Source: Oceanimonas smirnovii ATCC BAA-899 (GTDB lineage Bacteria; Pseudomonadota; Gammaproteobacteria; Enterobacterales; Aeromonadaceae). From it: a DNA stretch of 64,000 bases. The notes under the pieces are model-generated. The model worked only from the letters and a program-made list of their open reading frames with translations, did not search any database and was not told the DNA's origin. Shown in pieces: positions 24,758 to 33,688 of the stretch (position 1 is the stretch's first letter; every line of letters begins with the position of its first letter). The DNA is taken from NCBI RefSeq assembly GCF_000381965.1, contig NZ_KB908458.1, positions 169,563 through 233,562 on the forward strand, in the 5' to 3' direction. The position numbers and the translations under genes are program-made.

Positions 24758-25066
24758 ATGTTTGGCACACTGGCTGCAACCTCGGCCTCGCTGTTTGCGC
24801 TGCTTTATTTGCTGCGCCGGCGGCAGGAAAGCTTCTGTATCACCATTCGCAATGATCATCTTAAAGTAAAGCGCGGACAGCCGCCTTCATATCTGCTTCA
24901 TCACTGCCATCAGCTGGCTACCGATGCTCAAACCCTCAGAGGCACCATAAGGGGCATGAACAAGGGTGGCAGAGTGGTATTAACCTGCTCCCGCAGCATT
25001 CCGGCGTCTTACCGGCAGGATATTCATCTGTTCTGGCAGAAGCAGTCGCACCAGACTGAACCTTGA
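24758..25066 (+). CDS. DUF3634-type small membrane-anchored protein
   Basis: Function unknown. From ATG 24758 (AGGGAAG upstream) it encodes 102 residues: an N-terminal hydrophobic helix (GTLAATSASLFALLYLL), then a small domain with KVKRGQPPSYLLHHC and RGTIRGMNKGGRVVL, the pattern I associate with DUF3634. It is divergent from the EEP gene and upstream of a lipoprotein gene. Confidence 0.65.
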   Translation: MFGTLAATSASLFALLYLLRRRQESFCITIRNDHLKVKRGQPPSYLLHHCHQLATDAQTLRGTIRGMNKGGRVVLTCSRSIPASYRQDIHLFWQKQSHQTEP

Positions 25067-25145
25067 GGAGCATGATGAGTCTCACCCTTGACTTGTATTC
25101 TGTTTCCCGCTTTGCTGGATATATTCTTTCTCAAGAGACTCAACC

Positions 25146-25841
25146 ATGAAAAAACTTAGTCCGCTTCTGTTGTGTGTGCTGCTGGCCGCCTGTGCCGGCA
25201 AGCCCGACTCAGACACCGCTGCCAACACCGAGAGCAAAAAACAGACACCTCAAACTAGTGAGCAACAACCACCGCAGGGGCCCGTTACTCCCAAAGGTGA
25301 GTTTGCCCGGATTGATGTCAGCCGTTCTCAGCAGGCCATGGATGATATTGCTGCCGGCAAGGCAGATACCATTAACACCATTTTGCAAGACCCCAACAGC
25401 TATGCACCGCCGGTACTGTATCTGATGTCGGCCATTATGTTTGACAACGATTATGAAGATCAGGGCACTTTCTGGTATTACGTGGCACAGCTGCGCGCCC
25501 GCAGCGACGCCAACAAATCCGGTGATAACACCACTCATGCCGCTGTGAGCCAGCTGAACAAACAGTTTGGCGTGCGTATTGGTCCGCATTCCATGGGCAA
25601 CCCAGACCGGCTGCAGGCCATTGTGAACCAGGTGCTGCAATGGGACAGCGAACAAACCCGTGACTATGACCCGCGCTGGATTGCTCTGCAGGGCCGGGAT
25701 GTGGCCACCGAGACCACCATCGACTTTGCTCCCGAGGCCAAATGGCAGGAAATTAACGCCCTTACCCGTAATCAGTATCGTCAGGGCCTGGAGCAGGCAC
25801 TGGCTGAAATACGCGAAAAGCAGGCCGAACAAGCCAAATAA
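25146..25841 (+). CDS. predicted lipoprotein of unknown function
   Basis: A 231-residue protein with a lipoprotein signal (MKKLSPLLLCVLLAACAG; lipidated Cys16), a Ser/Thr/Gln/Pro-rich spacer and a helical domain (AAPPVLYLMSAIMFDNDYEDQGTFWYYVAQL type) that ends in a charged coiled segment. The residue after Cys is Ala, so outer-membrane sorting is expected. No family was recognised. The helical repeats resemble Sel1/TPR-like scaffolds only loosely. Confidence 0.75.
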   Translation: MKKLSPLLLCVLLAACAGKPDSDTAANTESKKQTPQTSEQQPPQGPVTPKGEFARIDVSRSQQAMDDIAAGKADTINTILQDPNSYAPPVLYLMSAIMFDNDYEDQGTFWYYVAQLRARSDANKSGDNTTHAAVSQLNKQFGVRIGPHSMGNPDRLQAIVNQVLQWDSEQTRDYDPRWIALQGRDVATETTIDFAPEAKWQEINALTRNQYRQGLEQALAEIREKQAEQAK

Positions 25842-25861
25842 ACCCTGCCTCCCATTAATGC

Positions 25862-25892
25862 TATCCCGGTCTTTACCGGGATATTTTATTTT
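25862..25892 (+). terminator. terminator after the lipoprotein gene
   Basis: Stem TATCCCGGT/ACCGGGATA with a four-base loop, then TTTTATTTT on the plus strand. Confidence 0.85.
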
Positions 25893-25969
25893 GGCACCTT
25901 TGCAGTACTAAAAGGTCATACCAATCTGCCCGGGTGGCGGGTAACTGGTTGCACGGAGAATCATGGTTT

Positions 25970-26644
25970 ATGAGTACACCCCCTTCATCTTCGGTTCCGG
26001 TCTGGGACTGGTCCATTCGTTTGTTTCACTGGAGTATGCCGGTATTAATGGCGCTGCTGTGGTATTACGCCGGTGAAGACATGGACAAGCACATGTTGTT
26101 TGCCCAAATCCTGATAAGCCTGGTGTTATATAGAGTGATCTGGGGCTTTATAGGCACTCCCTATGCCCGCTTCAGCCACTTTGTGTATCACCCCCGCCAT
26201 ATTGTGGCCTATCTGCGCGCCAGCCTGACACCACAAAAGCCCGTTTACCTGAGCCACAACCCCATGGGCGGCATTATGGTACTGGTGCTGCTGGGTGGTT
26301 TGCTGCTGCAGGCAGGTACGGGCCTGTTTGCCACCGATGATATTTTCTATACCGGCCCGCTTTACGACTACGTTACCGGTGACACTGCCGAGCAGATGAC
26401 CCGCTGGCACAAACGCTGGTTTTACTGGGGCATACTGGTATTGGTGGGGCTGCATGTGTGTGCTGTGCTGCTTTACCGGTTACGCGGTGAAAATCTGGTG
26501 GGCCCCATGATCACCGGCCGCAAACAGGCACCGGCAGAGCGGGTGGCCGACCGGCTGCCCGGGCATACCGGCTTTCCGTGGCTACGCTTTATCATTGCTG
26601 CCATCATTGCCTGGGGTGCCGTTGAGGCGCTGTTCAGACTGTAA
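25970..26644 (+). CDS. prokaryotic cytochrome b561-family protein
   Basis: Di-haem b-type membrane cytochrome that passes electrons between the quinone pool and a periplasmic acceptor. From ATG 25970 it has 224 residues with about five hydrophobic segments and His residues placed for haem: RLFHWSMP, LSHNPMGG, TRWHKRW and GLHVCAV. GGAG is eleven bases upstream. The convergent neighbour is cytochrome c', which often accompanies such b-type cytochromes and may be its partner. Confidence 0.9.
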   Translation: MSTPPSSSVPVWDWSIRLFHWSMPVLMALLWYYAGEDMDKHMLFAQILISLVLYRVIWGFIGTPYARFSHFVYHPRHIVAYLRASLTPQKPVYLSHNPMGGIMVLVLLGGLLLQAGTGLFATDDIFYTGPLYDYVTGDTAEQMTRWHKRWFYWGILVLVGLHVCAVLLYRLRGENLVGPMITGRKQAPAERVADRLPGHTGFPWLRFIIAAIIAWGAVEALFRL

Positions 26645-26648
26645 TAAC

Positions 26649-26678
26649 AACAACGCCGGGGCAGGCCCCGGCGTTGTT
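26649..26678. terminator. bidirectional terminator between the two cytochrome genes
   Basis: Thirteen-pair stem AACAACGCCGGGG/CCCCGGCGTTGTT with a four-base loop. The stem is strong but T-runs are short on both strands. Confidence 0.75.
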
Positions 26679-26695
26679 ATATCTGCAATATAAGT

Positions 26696-27154
26696 TTAGT
26701 CTTTGCGGTAATTATCGTGGCAACCCTTACAGGTTTTGAAAAGAGCACCGGCGGCCTTGCGGGCATCAGCCTGATCAAAGCCTTCCTCACCGGACACCTT
26801 AACCAGATTCTGCAGCGCATCGCCAAAGTCCTTGCCCTTGGCCTGCATGCCTTCCATATCGTCCCAGGCTTTGTCCAGCAGGTTGCTTGACTCTACGCCG
26901 CGGGTTTCAGGAAAGTAGGTTTCACCCAGCAGACCCGCCGCCTGGCTCAGGTTAAGGGCACGCTGGTGCAGAGCAGCAGCATCAAAGTCGATTTCACCCT
27001 TGGCCATACCACCAATCACGCCCGCCTGAGCAGACATCACCTGATACAGGGACTGACGATATTTAACGGCATCTTCCGGCTTGAACAGATCAGCCTGGGC
27101 AGAAACAGAGGCGGCAAACAGGCCGGTACTCAGAATGAGTGCTTTCTTCAACAT
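26696..27154 (-). CDS. cytochrome c'
   Basis: Periplasmic four-helix-bundle c-type cytochrome; the family binds NO and is linked to nitric-oxide tolerance. From ATG 27154 (AAGGAG upstream) it has 152 residues: a signal peptide (MLKKALILSTGLFAASVSAQA), the helical body and the C-terminal haem site CKGCHDNYRKD. The C-terminal CxxCH position is diagnostic of cytochrome c'. It faces a b561-type cytochrome across a shared terminator. Confidence 0.93.
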   Translation of the reverse strand: MLKKALILSTGLFAASVSAQADLFKPEDAVKYRQSLYQVMSAQAGVIGGMAKGEIDFDAAALHQRALNLSQAAGLLGETYFPETRGVESSNLLDKAWDDMEGMQAKGKDFGDALQNLVKVSGEEGFDQADARKAAGALFKTCKGCHDNYRKD

Positions 27155-27316
27155 GGCTTTGCTCCTTGGGGGTTGGGTAGTGCTCAAAAGGCACCATTTT
27201 TAATTAGAGAGCCACGATATATCACCCACCAGCAGGGATCTAGCTTAAAAACGGGAAAACGCGCGGCATGCCGCAAACACACCCGGCTGCGCTGGCGGCA
27301 GCATAACAAGCCGTTT

Positions 27317-27877
27317 TTATTTGGCTTTGGGTGTTTGCGTGCACTGCGCCAGCAACTGAACAAAAAAGTCACTGCCCTTGCGCCGGGCAAAGTGAATATT
27401 ACGCTCGGGAATGGATTCGGGATCATCGTAGTCTGCCAGTGCCGCTTCAATGCTGGCTTCACGAATCAGGTGCAGAGTGGGATAGGGTGAGCGGTTGGTG
27501 TAGTTGGCGGCGTCATCCTGGGGTTCGCCGTCAAAACAGTAGTCGGGGTGAAAACTGGCCAGCTGATATTTACCTTCATAACCCTGCTCAAACAGCAGCT
27601 CATCCGCCAGGTCAACCAGATCCAGATAGGCGTAAAAGCCCTCAAAACCCCGGGGCAGGATCACCAGAGTGGTTTCTGTTTCCGGCTGCTCGTCCAGCAG
27701 CCGGCATTCCGCCAGCAGCGCCTGCAGCACCTCTTTCGGCTTGTGCTCTTCCACCACCACATAGCGAATGCTGGCCCGCTCCACCTCCCGCCGGGCAAAG
27801 GGGCACAGGTTGTATTTCATGATCACCTGCTTCACCCAGTTTTCAGTGTGCTCTATATACTGCTGTTGTTCCGGCAT
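27317..27877 (-). CDS. DUF1415 family protein
   Basis: Function unknown. From ATG 27877 it has 186 residues beginning EQQQYIEHTENWVKQVIMKYNLCPFA; the NLCPFA segment and the later SFHPDYCF and NRSPYPTLHLIRE blocks are family hallmarks. No signal peptide or membrane segment. Two conserved Cys and His residues hint at metal binding, but that is a guess. It is a stand-alone unit. Confidence 0.85.
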   Translation of the reverse strand: MPEQQQYIEHTENWVKQVIMKYNLCPFARREVERASIRYVVVEEHKPKEVLQALLAECRLLDEQPETETTLVILPRGFEGFYAYLDLVDLADELLFEQGYEGKYQLASFHPDYCFDGEPQDDAANYTNRSPYPTLHLIREASIEAALADYDDPESIPERNIHFARRKGSDFFVQLLAQCTQTPKAK

Positions 27878-27950
27878 GACTCGTTTCCCTGTTGGTTGTA
27901 TTAGCACCGGCCACCATCATAACCGATAGCGTTGCCACGGCGGTTAACTG

Positions 27951-28235
27951 CTACTCCCAGCGCGCCCACCACAGCAGCACCGGCAGCGTCAGATTCAGCA
28001 GCACCGTCAGCCAGAAGATGATGCGAAACGACGCCTTGCGGGTTTTATGACGCAGCCAATATTGCCCCAGCCAGGCACCGGGCCAGCCGCCCAGCAATGC
28101 CAGCATATGCAGAGTGCGCTCGGGCACCCGCCAGTTACCATGAATAGCGGCGCGCTTGTCCCACCAGTACACCCCAAGCGTGATCAGACTGAGCAGCAGG
28201 TACCAGAGCGCCAGCCCCAGATAAACCTTGATCAT
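27951..28235 (-). CDS. DUF1294 small membrane protein
   Basis: A 94-residue protein (MIKVYLGLALWYLLLSLITLG) with three hydrophobic segments and the family block WDKRAAIHGNWRVPERTLH-type, followed by GGWPGAWLGQYWLRHKT. The ATG overlaps the stop of the upstream ABC transporter (ATGA at 28232-28235), so it is translated with it. Function unknown. Confidence 0.85.
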   Translation of the reverse strand: MIKVYLGLALWYLLLSLITLGVYWWDKRAAIHGNWRVPERTLHMLALLGGWPGAWLGQYWLRHKTRKASFRIIFWLTVLLNLTLPVLLWWARWE

Positions 28236-30025
28236 GCCGGTTGCTCCTCTTGTTTCTGCTGCAGCCGCCACAGCTGGGCATAAAGGCCGTCTGCGGCCAG
28301 CAACTGCTCGTGGCTGCCCTGCTCGGCGATGCGGCCGTCCTGCATCACCAGAATATGGTCGGCGTCCACTATGGTGGACAGCCGGTGGGCGATCACCAGG
28401 CTGCTCTGGCCCCGGGACACCTCGCGAATGGCCTGCAATATGCTGCGCTCGGAGCGGCTGTCGAGGGACGAGGTGGCCTCGTCAAACACCAGAATGGGCG
28501 GCCGCTTTAAAATGGTGCGGGCAATGGCCACCCGCTGTTTTTCGCCGCCACTCAGTTTAAGACCTCGCTCCCCCACCAGAGTGGCGCTGCCTTCCGGCAA
28601 CTTGGCAATAAACTCATCGAGGTGAGCCAGGCGAATGGCCTCGTTCACCTCGTCCTCGCTGGCGTCGATGCGGCCATAACGAATGTTGTCGTAAATAGAG
28701 GCGTTAAACAGCACCGTATCTTGCGGCACTATGCCGATAGCCCGGCGCAGGGACGCCTGACTCACTCGCCGTATGTCCTGGCCGTCGATAAGAATGGCGC
28801 CCTCGCCCACCTCGTAAAACCGAAACAGCAGCTTGACCAGGGTGGACTTGCCCGAGCCGCTGGCCCCCACCACTGCCAGCTTCTGTTGTGGCCTCAGGGT
28901 AAAGCTGAGATCATGCAGAATTTGCCGGTCGGGGCGGTAACCAAAACTGACGTGGCGAAACTCGATTTCGCCCCGGCTGACTTCAAGCTCAGGCGCGTTA
29001 TCCGCGTCGGTAATTTGCGGCTGGCGGCGCAGCAGCGCAAACATACGCTCAATGTTGGCCAGTGACCCCTTCATCTCCCGGTACACAAAGCCAAGAAAAT
29101 TGAGCGGCAGAAACAGCTGCATCATAAAGGCGTTGATCAGCACAAAGTCGCCCAGGGTCATGGTGCCCGCCACCACTTGCTGGCCGGCCAGTATCATCAT
29201 GGCGGTCATGGCCACGGCAATGATCAGCGCCTGCCCGCCGTTCAGCGCAAACAGGCTGAGCCGGTTATTGCGCCGGGCCTGCTCCCACTCGGCCAGATCG
29301 TCGTCGTACCGGCCCGCCTCGTACTGCTCGTTGTTGAAGTATTTGACCGTTTCAAAGTTGAGCAGGCTGTCCACCGCCCGGCTGTGGGTTTGCGAGTCGG
29401 CCTTGTTGGCGGCGCGCACATAGCGGGTGCGCCAGTCGGTGGCCACCACCGACCAAGCCACATACACCACCACGGCCCCAAGAGTAATCAGCGCAAACCA
29501 CACCGAGTAGTTGATCAGCAGCAGCGCCGTAACCAGGCCAATTTCCAGCAGAGTGGGCACAATATTGAACACCATAAAGCGCAGCAAGAAGCCCACCCCG
29601 GTCACGCCCCGCTCTATATCGCGGGACAGGCCGCCGGTGCTGCGGTTAAGGTGAAAATCCAACTCCAGCCGGTGCAGGTGATTAAACACGCTCAGGCCAA
29701 TACGGCGCATGGCCCGCTCGGTGACCCGGCCAAACAGGGCGTCGCGAATTTCCCCAAACAGCACATTGGCAAAGCGCACCGTGCCGTAGGCCAGCAACAG
29801 CCCAAGGGGCAGCGACACTACCGTGCTTACGGCGGTGTCCATGCCATCCACTATGTGCTTGAGAATAAAGGGCAGGCCCACGCTGGCCAGCTTGGCTGCC
29901 ACCAGGCACAACAGCGCCAAGGCAATGCGGCCCTTCCAGGCCAGCAGGTAAGGAACCAGGGTTTTCAGGGTACGGACATTGATGGTGGCGTCATCCATAT
30001 CCGGGTGGTACGAGCCTCGGCGCAT
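28232..30025 (-). CDS. Atm1/HMT1-type ABC exporter (half transporter)
   Basis: Homodimeric exporter combining six membrane helices (residues about 30-310) and an ATPase: Walker A GASGSGKST, signature LSGGEKQR, Walker B ILVFDEATSSLD and H-loop IAHRLST. The motif LNFETVKYFNNE is typical of the mitochondrial Atm1 and bacterial Atm1-like subgroup that exports glutathione-linked compounds or metals. At 597 residues it is of normal length. An alternative start is ATG 29998. A DUF1294 gene is coupled downstream. Confidence 0.9.
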   Translation of the reverse strand: MRRGSYHPDMDDATINVRTLKTLVPYLLAWKGRIALALLCLVAAKLASVGLPFILKHIVDGMDTAVSTVVSLPLGLLLAYGTVRFANVLFGEIRDALFGRVTERAMRRIGLSVFNHLHRLELDFHLNRSTGGLSRDIERGVTGVGFLLRFMVFNIVPTLLEIGLVTALLLINYSVWFALITLGAVVVYVAWSVVATDWRTRYVRAANKADSQTHSRAVDSLLNFETVKYFNNEQYEAGRYDDDLAEWEQARRNNRLSLFALNGGQALIIAVAMTAMMILAGQQVVAGTMTLGDFVLINAFMMQLFLPLNFLGFVYREMKGSLANIERMFALLRRQPQITDADNAPELEVSRGEIEFRHVSFGYRPDRQILHDLSFTLRPQQKLAVVGASGSGKSTLVKLLFRFYEVGEGAILIDGQDIRRVSQASLRRAIGIVPQDTVLFNASIYDNIRYGRIDASEDEVNEAIRLAHLDEFIAKLPEGSATLVGERGLKLSGGEKQRVAIARTILKRPPILVFDEATSSLDSRSERSILQAIREVSRGQSSLVIAHRLSTIVDADHILVMQDGRIAEQGSHEQLLAADGLYAQLWRLQQKQEEQPA

Positions 30026-30160
30026 ATCTTAGTCGGGTAAGTGAGCAATGGGGCCTAGTTTACATGGGATTGAAGTGACTGAAAGAAAGCAAAGGTTTCG
30101 CATGAACCTGGCAGCACCATATTATAAGCTGGTGCTTTGGTGTGAGTGGGAGAGAAGCCG

Positions 30161-31123
30161 ATGGAACAGCTACCGCAAAAGTGCATTTATCGTCTTCAGC
30201 TGAGTGCTGAGGGCGGTCTCAGGCCATTACAGGATCAGCAGGCCACCACGGCGGCACCGGTGTGGCTGCATCTGGACTACGAGCAGCCCGAGAGCGCTGG
30301 CTGGCTGCGAAAAACGGAGCTGATCAGCGAGGCCGCCCGCGAGGCATTGCTGGGCCAGAGCAGCCGGCCCAAGCTGGTGCGCCAGGGCGACAACCTGCTG
30401 CTTACCCTGCGCGGCATTAACCATAACCAGGGCAACAGCCCGGAAGAAATGGTCGCCCTGCGCATCTACATCACGCCCTCGCTCATTATCAGCAGCCGGC
30501 ACCGGCCGCTGCTGTCGGAGCAGGATGTGTATGAGCAACTGGCCAATACCGGCGAACCCGTCACTCTTGGGGACTGGCTGGTGGAAATATGCGACGCCCT
30601 CACCGACCGGGCCGGCGAGTTTGTGGAAGACCTGCACGACCATATTCTGGAGCTGGAAGAGCAGATACTGATGCGTGAGCTGCCCACTAACAGCCGGCTG
30701 GGCCGCATTCGCAAACAGATGATTTTGGTACGACGTTATCTTTCTCCCCAGCGGGATCTGATCGCCCGGCTGGCCAGCGAAAAAATCGGCTGGCTCAACG
30801 ACGATGATCGCCGCCGCCTGCTCGACATTGCCGACCGCCTGCGGCGGTGGTTGGACGACCTCGACGCCGGCCTGGCGCGCACCGCCGTGCTGGCGGACGA
30901 AGTCAATAACCTGATGACCGAGGCTACTAATCACCGTGCCTATCAGATGTCGATTATGGCGCTGATGTTTTTGCCCGCCAGTTTTCTCACCGGCCTGTTC
31001 GGTATTAACCTGGGAGGCATGCCCGGTGCCGACAGCCCCGCTGCCTTCTGGATTTTCTGTATCAGCCTGCTGGCGCTGGGTGGCGGCCTGGGGTTCTGGC
31101 TGCACCGCAACCGCTGGTGGTGA
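30161..31123 (+). CDS. zntB: zinc transporter ZntB (CorA superfamily)
   Basis: Homopentameric membrane protein moving zinc, with proton coupling reported for ZntB. From ATG 30161 (GGGAG eight bases upstream) it has 320 residues: a long cytoplasmic N-terminal domain rich in helices, then two membrane helices joined by the pore motif GINLGGMPG. CorA has GMNF here; GIN followed by GGMPG is the ZntB form. The GTG at 30146 covers the ribosome site and is unlikely to be the start. Confidence 0.9.
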   Translation: MEQLPQKCIYRLQLSAEGGLRPLQDQQATTAAPVWLHLDYEQPESAGWLRKTELISEAAREALLGQSSRPKLVRQGDNLLLTLRGINHNQGNSPEEMVALRIYITPSLIISSRHRPLLSEQDVYEQLANTGEPVTLGDWLVEICDALTDRAGEFVEDLHDHILELEEQILMRELPTNSRLGRIRKQMILVRRYLSPQRDLIARLASEKIGWLNDDDRRRLLDIADRLRRWLDDLDAGLARTAVLADEVNNLMTEATNHRAYQMSIMALMFLPASFLTGLFGINLGGMPGADSPAAFWIFCISLLALGGGLGFWLHRNRWW

Positions 31124-31184
31124 AGCATTTTTGCCAGCCAGCAGGTCTGTTTGTAGCACTGCCGAACGTTAAAGGATGCCCGTT

Positions 31185-31724
31185 ATGAAACGACTGATCG
31201 GAACTCTGTGTACTGCCCTGTTCTGCTCTGCGGCGACCGCTGCAGAGCCTGACACCACCGCCCTTTATGAGCACCAGCTGCCCCGGCTGCATGCCGACAC
31301 CATGCTGGATATGCGCCAGTTTGCCGGTCAGCCTATGCTGGTGGTGAACACCGCCAGCCACTGTGGCTTTACCGGCCAGTTTGAAGGGCTGGAGGCGCTG
31401 CATCAGCAATATAAGGATAAAGGCCTGAAGGTGGTGGGCTTTCCGTCCAACGATTTTAATCAGGAAGCCAAAAGCGAGGAAGAAGCCGCCAGAGTCTGCT
31501 TTCAGAACTTTGGCGTTACCTTTGATATGGCCGCCCCCATTGGCGTGAAAGGCGACTCGGCTCATCCCATTTTCAAGGAAATTACCCGCCAGAGCGGTAA
31601 GCAGCCCCGCTGGAATTTTTATAAATTCGTGATCGACAAAGACGGCCGGGTCACCGAGGTGTTTTCCAGCATTACCGGCCCCGAGAGCAAGCGTCTGAAG
31701 TCGGCAATTGAGCAGGTGCTGTAG
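31185..31724 (+). CDS. exported glutathione peroxidase (Cys type)
   Basis: Reduces peroxides at the expense of thiols. From ATG 31185 (AAAGG nine bases upstream) it has 179 residues: a signal peptide (MKRLIGTLCTALFCSAATA), then the family motifs NTASHCGFT with catalytic Cys encoded by TGT rather than Sec, FPSNDFNQEA with Asn, and RWNFYKFVIDKDG with catalytic Trp and Asn. The Gln of standard Gpx is expected in GFPSNDFNQ. Periplasmic location is inferred from the signal. Confidence 0.92.
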   Translation: MKRLIGTLCTALFCSAATAAEPDTTALYEHQLPRLHADTMLDMRQFAGQPMLVVNTASHCGFTGQFEGLEALHQQYKDKGLKVVGFPSNDFNQEAKSEEEAARVCFQNFGVTFDMAAPIGVKGDSAHPIFKEITRQSGKQPRWNFYKFVIDKDGRVTEVFSSITGPESKRLKSAIEQVL

Positions 31725-31730
31725 GAAGCA

Positions 31731-31780
31731 TAATGCGAAGCATCGGCAGGGTTACCTACGCCGACACGCTTCGAGCCCAT
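31731..31780 (+). repeat. small dispersed palindromic repeat, copy 1
   Basis: An approximately 50-base element running AATGCGAAGC to GCTTCGAGCC with inner CGGC/GCCG pairing. It can fold into a hairpin. A diverged copy in the same orientation lies at 50616-50664. It starts seven bases after the Gpx stop. Confidence 0.6.
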
Positions 31781-31792
31781 CCTAAAGACAGA

Positions 31793-31822
31793 CAAAAAAG
31801 GGAGCACAGTGTGCTCCCTTGT
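31793..31822 (-). terminator. terminator of the TerC/CBS gene
   Basis: Ten-pair stem AAGGGAGCAC/GTGCTCCCTT with a three-base loop and a T-run on the minus strand. Confidence 0.85.
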
Positions 31823-31836
31823 TATTTGCTTAAGGC

Positions 31837-33369
31837 TTATGCCGCCAGCGGCGTGATGCGCACCTGAGCAATGCGGAAGTCTTCCACTTCCGTTACCTCA
31901 AAGCGCAGATCTTCATGTTCAAACACGGCACCAGCTTCCGGTAGTTGTCCTGCCAGCGCCAGCAGCAGGCCGGCCAGGGTGGCGTATTCATCTTCAGGAT
32001 CCACCAGACCCCGGCGAGACAGCACCTGCTCCAGATAGTGCAGATCGGTACTCCCCTTTACCAGCCAGCCACTGTCTTCGGTAATGATTTCCGGGTCTTC
32101 GTCTTCATCCAGAAACTCACCCACTATGGCTTCCAGCAGATCGTGAGGCGTGACCAGGCCCTGTACGGTACCAAACTCATCGTTTACCAGCACCATATGG
32201 CCACGGGCATCGCGCAGCACGTTAAGCAGGCGGATAACGCTGATGCTGTCGGGCACAATAATGGGCACACTGCCTTCTGCCAGCTCAGCCAGGTTTTTAC
32301 CGGCCTTCAGGCCGGCCATCAGATCCTTGGCCCGCACCACCCCCAGCAGATTATCCAGCTCGCCGTCGCACACCGGAAACTGGCTGTGAGAAGACGCCAT
32401 CAGCTCTGCCACCTGCTCTTCCCGGGTGTCGTTAATGTCCAGCCACACTATGTCGGAGCGAGGCGTCATCACGGTGCGAATGGAACGCTCAGCCAAAGAC
32501 AGCACACCGCTTATCATATTGCGCTCTTCGTCCACAAAGCCCTGCTGTTCAATTTGCTGGGGGGTTTCTTCCGTCTCGTCTTCGGTTTTGTCCTTGCCGC
32601 CCATCAGCCGGAATATGGCATCAGTAGTGCGTTCACGCAGCGGCCGGTGAGACTCCTGGCGCACTTTGTTGCGCTGGGCCAGCTGGTTAAAGAACTCAAT
32701 CAGAATCGAGAAACCAATGGCAGCATACAAATAGCCTTTGGGAATATGGAAGCCAAAGCCTTCCGCCACCAGACTGAAGCCAATCATCAGCAGGAAGCTC
32801 AGACACAGCACCACTACCGTGGGATGAGCGTTCACAAAGTCGGTCAGGGATTTGGACGCCGCCAGCATCACCGCCATGGCCACCACAACGGCAATCATCA
32901 TCACTGCCAGGTTATCCACCATGCCCACAGCGGTAATAATGGAGTCGAGCGAGAACACCGCATCCAGCACCAGGATCTGGGCAATCACCACGCCAAAGCC
33001 GGCGTAAACATTGCTCTTTACCTCTTCGTGCATGCTGCCTTCCAGCCGCTCGTGCAGCTCTGAAGTGGCCTTGAACAGCAAAAACAGACCTCCGGCCATC
33101 AGAATGAGATCCCGTCCCGAGAAGCTGAAGCTGCCCAGAGTGACCAGCGGCGTGGTCAGCGTTACCAGCCAGGACACCACACTCAGCAAGCCCAGACGCA
33201 TGACCATTGCCAGGGTCAGGCCAATAACCCGGGCTTTTTCGCGCTGATGAGGCGGCAGTTTTTTGACCAGAATGGCAATAAATACCAGGTTGTCGATACC
33301 CAGTACAATTTCAAGAATAACCAGTGTCAGCAAGCCCGCCCACACAGACGGATCCATCAGGAATTCCAT
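31837..33369 (-). CDS. TerC-family membrane protein with CBS and CorC/HlyC domains (YoaE/YegH type)
   Basis: Residues about 1-235 form a seven-helix TerC domain ([15 protein letters not shown] and [14 protein letters not shown] carry the acidic residues). A linker is followed by a CBS pair ([15 protein letters not shown] ... [18 protein letters not shown]) and a C-terminal transporter-associated domain. TerC proteins are implicated in manganese export and tellurite resistance; the CBS pair suggests nucleotide control. The 510-residue length matches YoaE. A -10 like element at 33555-33560 suggests a leader of about 180 bases. Confidence 0.9.
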   Translation of the reverse strand: MEFLMDPSVWAGLLTLVILEIVLGIDNLVFIAILVKKLPPHQREKARVIGLTLAMVMRLGLLSVVSWLVTLTTPLVTLGSFSFSGRDLILMAGGLFLLFKATSELHERLEGSMHEEVKSNVYAGFGVVIAQILVLDAVFSLDSIITAVGMVDNLAVMMIAVVVAMAVMLAASKSLTDFVNAHPTVVVLCLSFLLMIGFSLVAEGFGFHIPKGYLYAAIGFSILIEFFNQLAQRNKVRQESHRPLRERTTDAIFRLMGGKDKTEDETEETPQQIEQQGFVDEERNMISGVLSLAERSIRTVMTPRSDIVWLDINDTREEQVAELMASSHSQFPVCDGELDNLLGVVRAKDLMAGLKAGKNLAELAEGSVPIIVPDSISVIRLLNVLRDARGHMVLVNDEFGTVQGLVTPHDLLEAIVGEFLDEDEDPEIITEDSGWLVKGSTDLHYLEQVLSRRGLVDPEDEYATLAGLLLALAGQLPEAGAVFEHEDLRFEVTEVEDFRIAQVRITPLAA

Positions 33370-33554
33370 GTTTTACCTCGTAGCAGAGAAGGTGGTAGTG
33401 CGGTTCAGCAAACAGCGCGCGTCATACCGGCAAAGTCAGTATAGCCATGACGGCGGCAGGGTCGGAGTAAAATGGCGAGTGCCAAAAACAGCGGAGAAAA
33501 GTGGGAAAAAGAATGTGAAACAGTGTGGTGCAAGCAACTTCGCGAGCAGTCCAT

Positions 33555-33560
33555 ATTATA
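33555..33560 (-). promoter_or_regulatory. possible -10 element of the TerC/CBS gene; 319-base gap otherwise unassigned
   Basis: The minus strand reads TATAAT (within TATATAAT) here, giving a leader of about 180 bases to 33369. The -35 region is weak. In the gap 33370-33688 nothing else was recognised; the leader does not match the yybP-ykoY manganese riboswitch core. Confidence 0.4.
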
Positions 33561-33688
33561 TACCGGCGTTTGACCGGACCTCTTGGTTAAAATGAGCGCA
33601 CATCATAATCTGAAAAAAACTGCAGGCAAGATTATTTTTTTATGGCCTTGCCGGCGGCCGTGATGCTGCTCACAACCGCCGTCTGATA

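Noticed and set aside
25963..25969. ATG seven bases upstream as start of the cytochrome b561 gene
   Set aside because: It is in a different frame from the cytochrome; ATG 25970 gives the family N-terminus.
31185..31724. Selenocysteine glutathione peroxidase
   Set aside because: The catalytic codon is TGT (Cys), not TGA, and the frame is continuous.
33370..33560. Possible yybP-ykoY manganese riboswitch before the TerC gene
   Set aside because: Leader length fits, but the conserved core loops were not found on inspection. A covariance search would decide.
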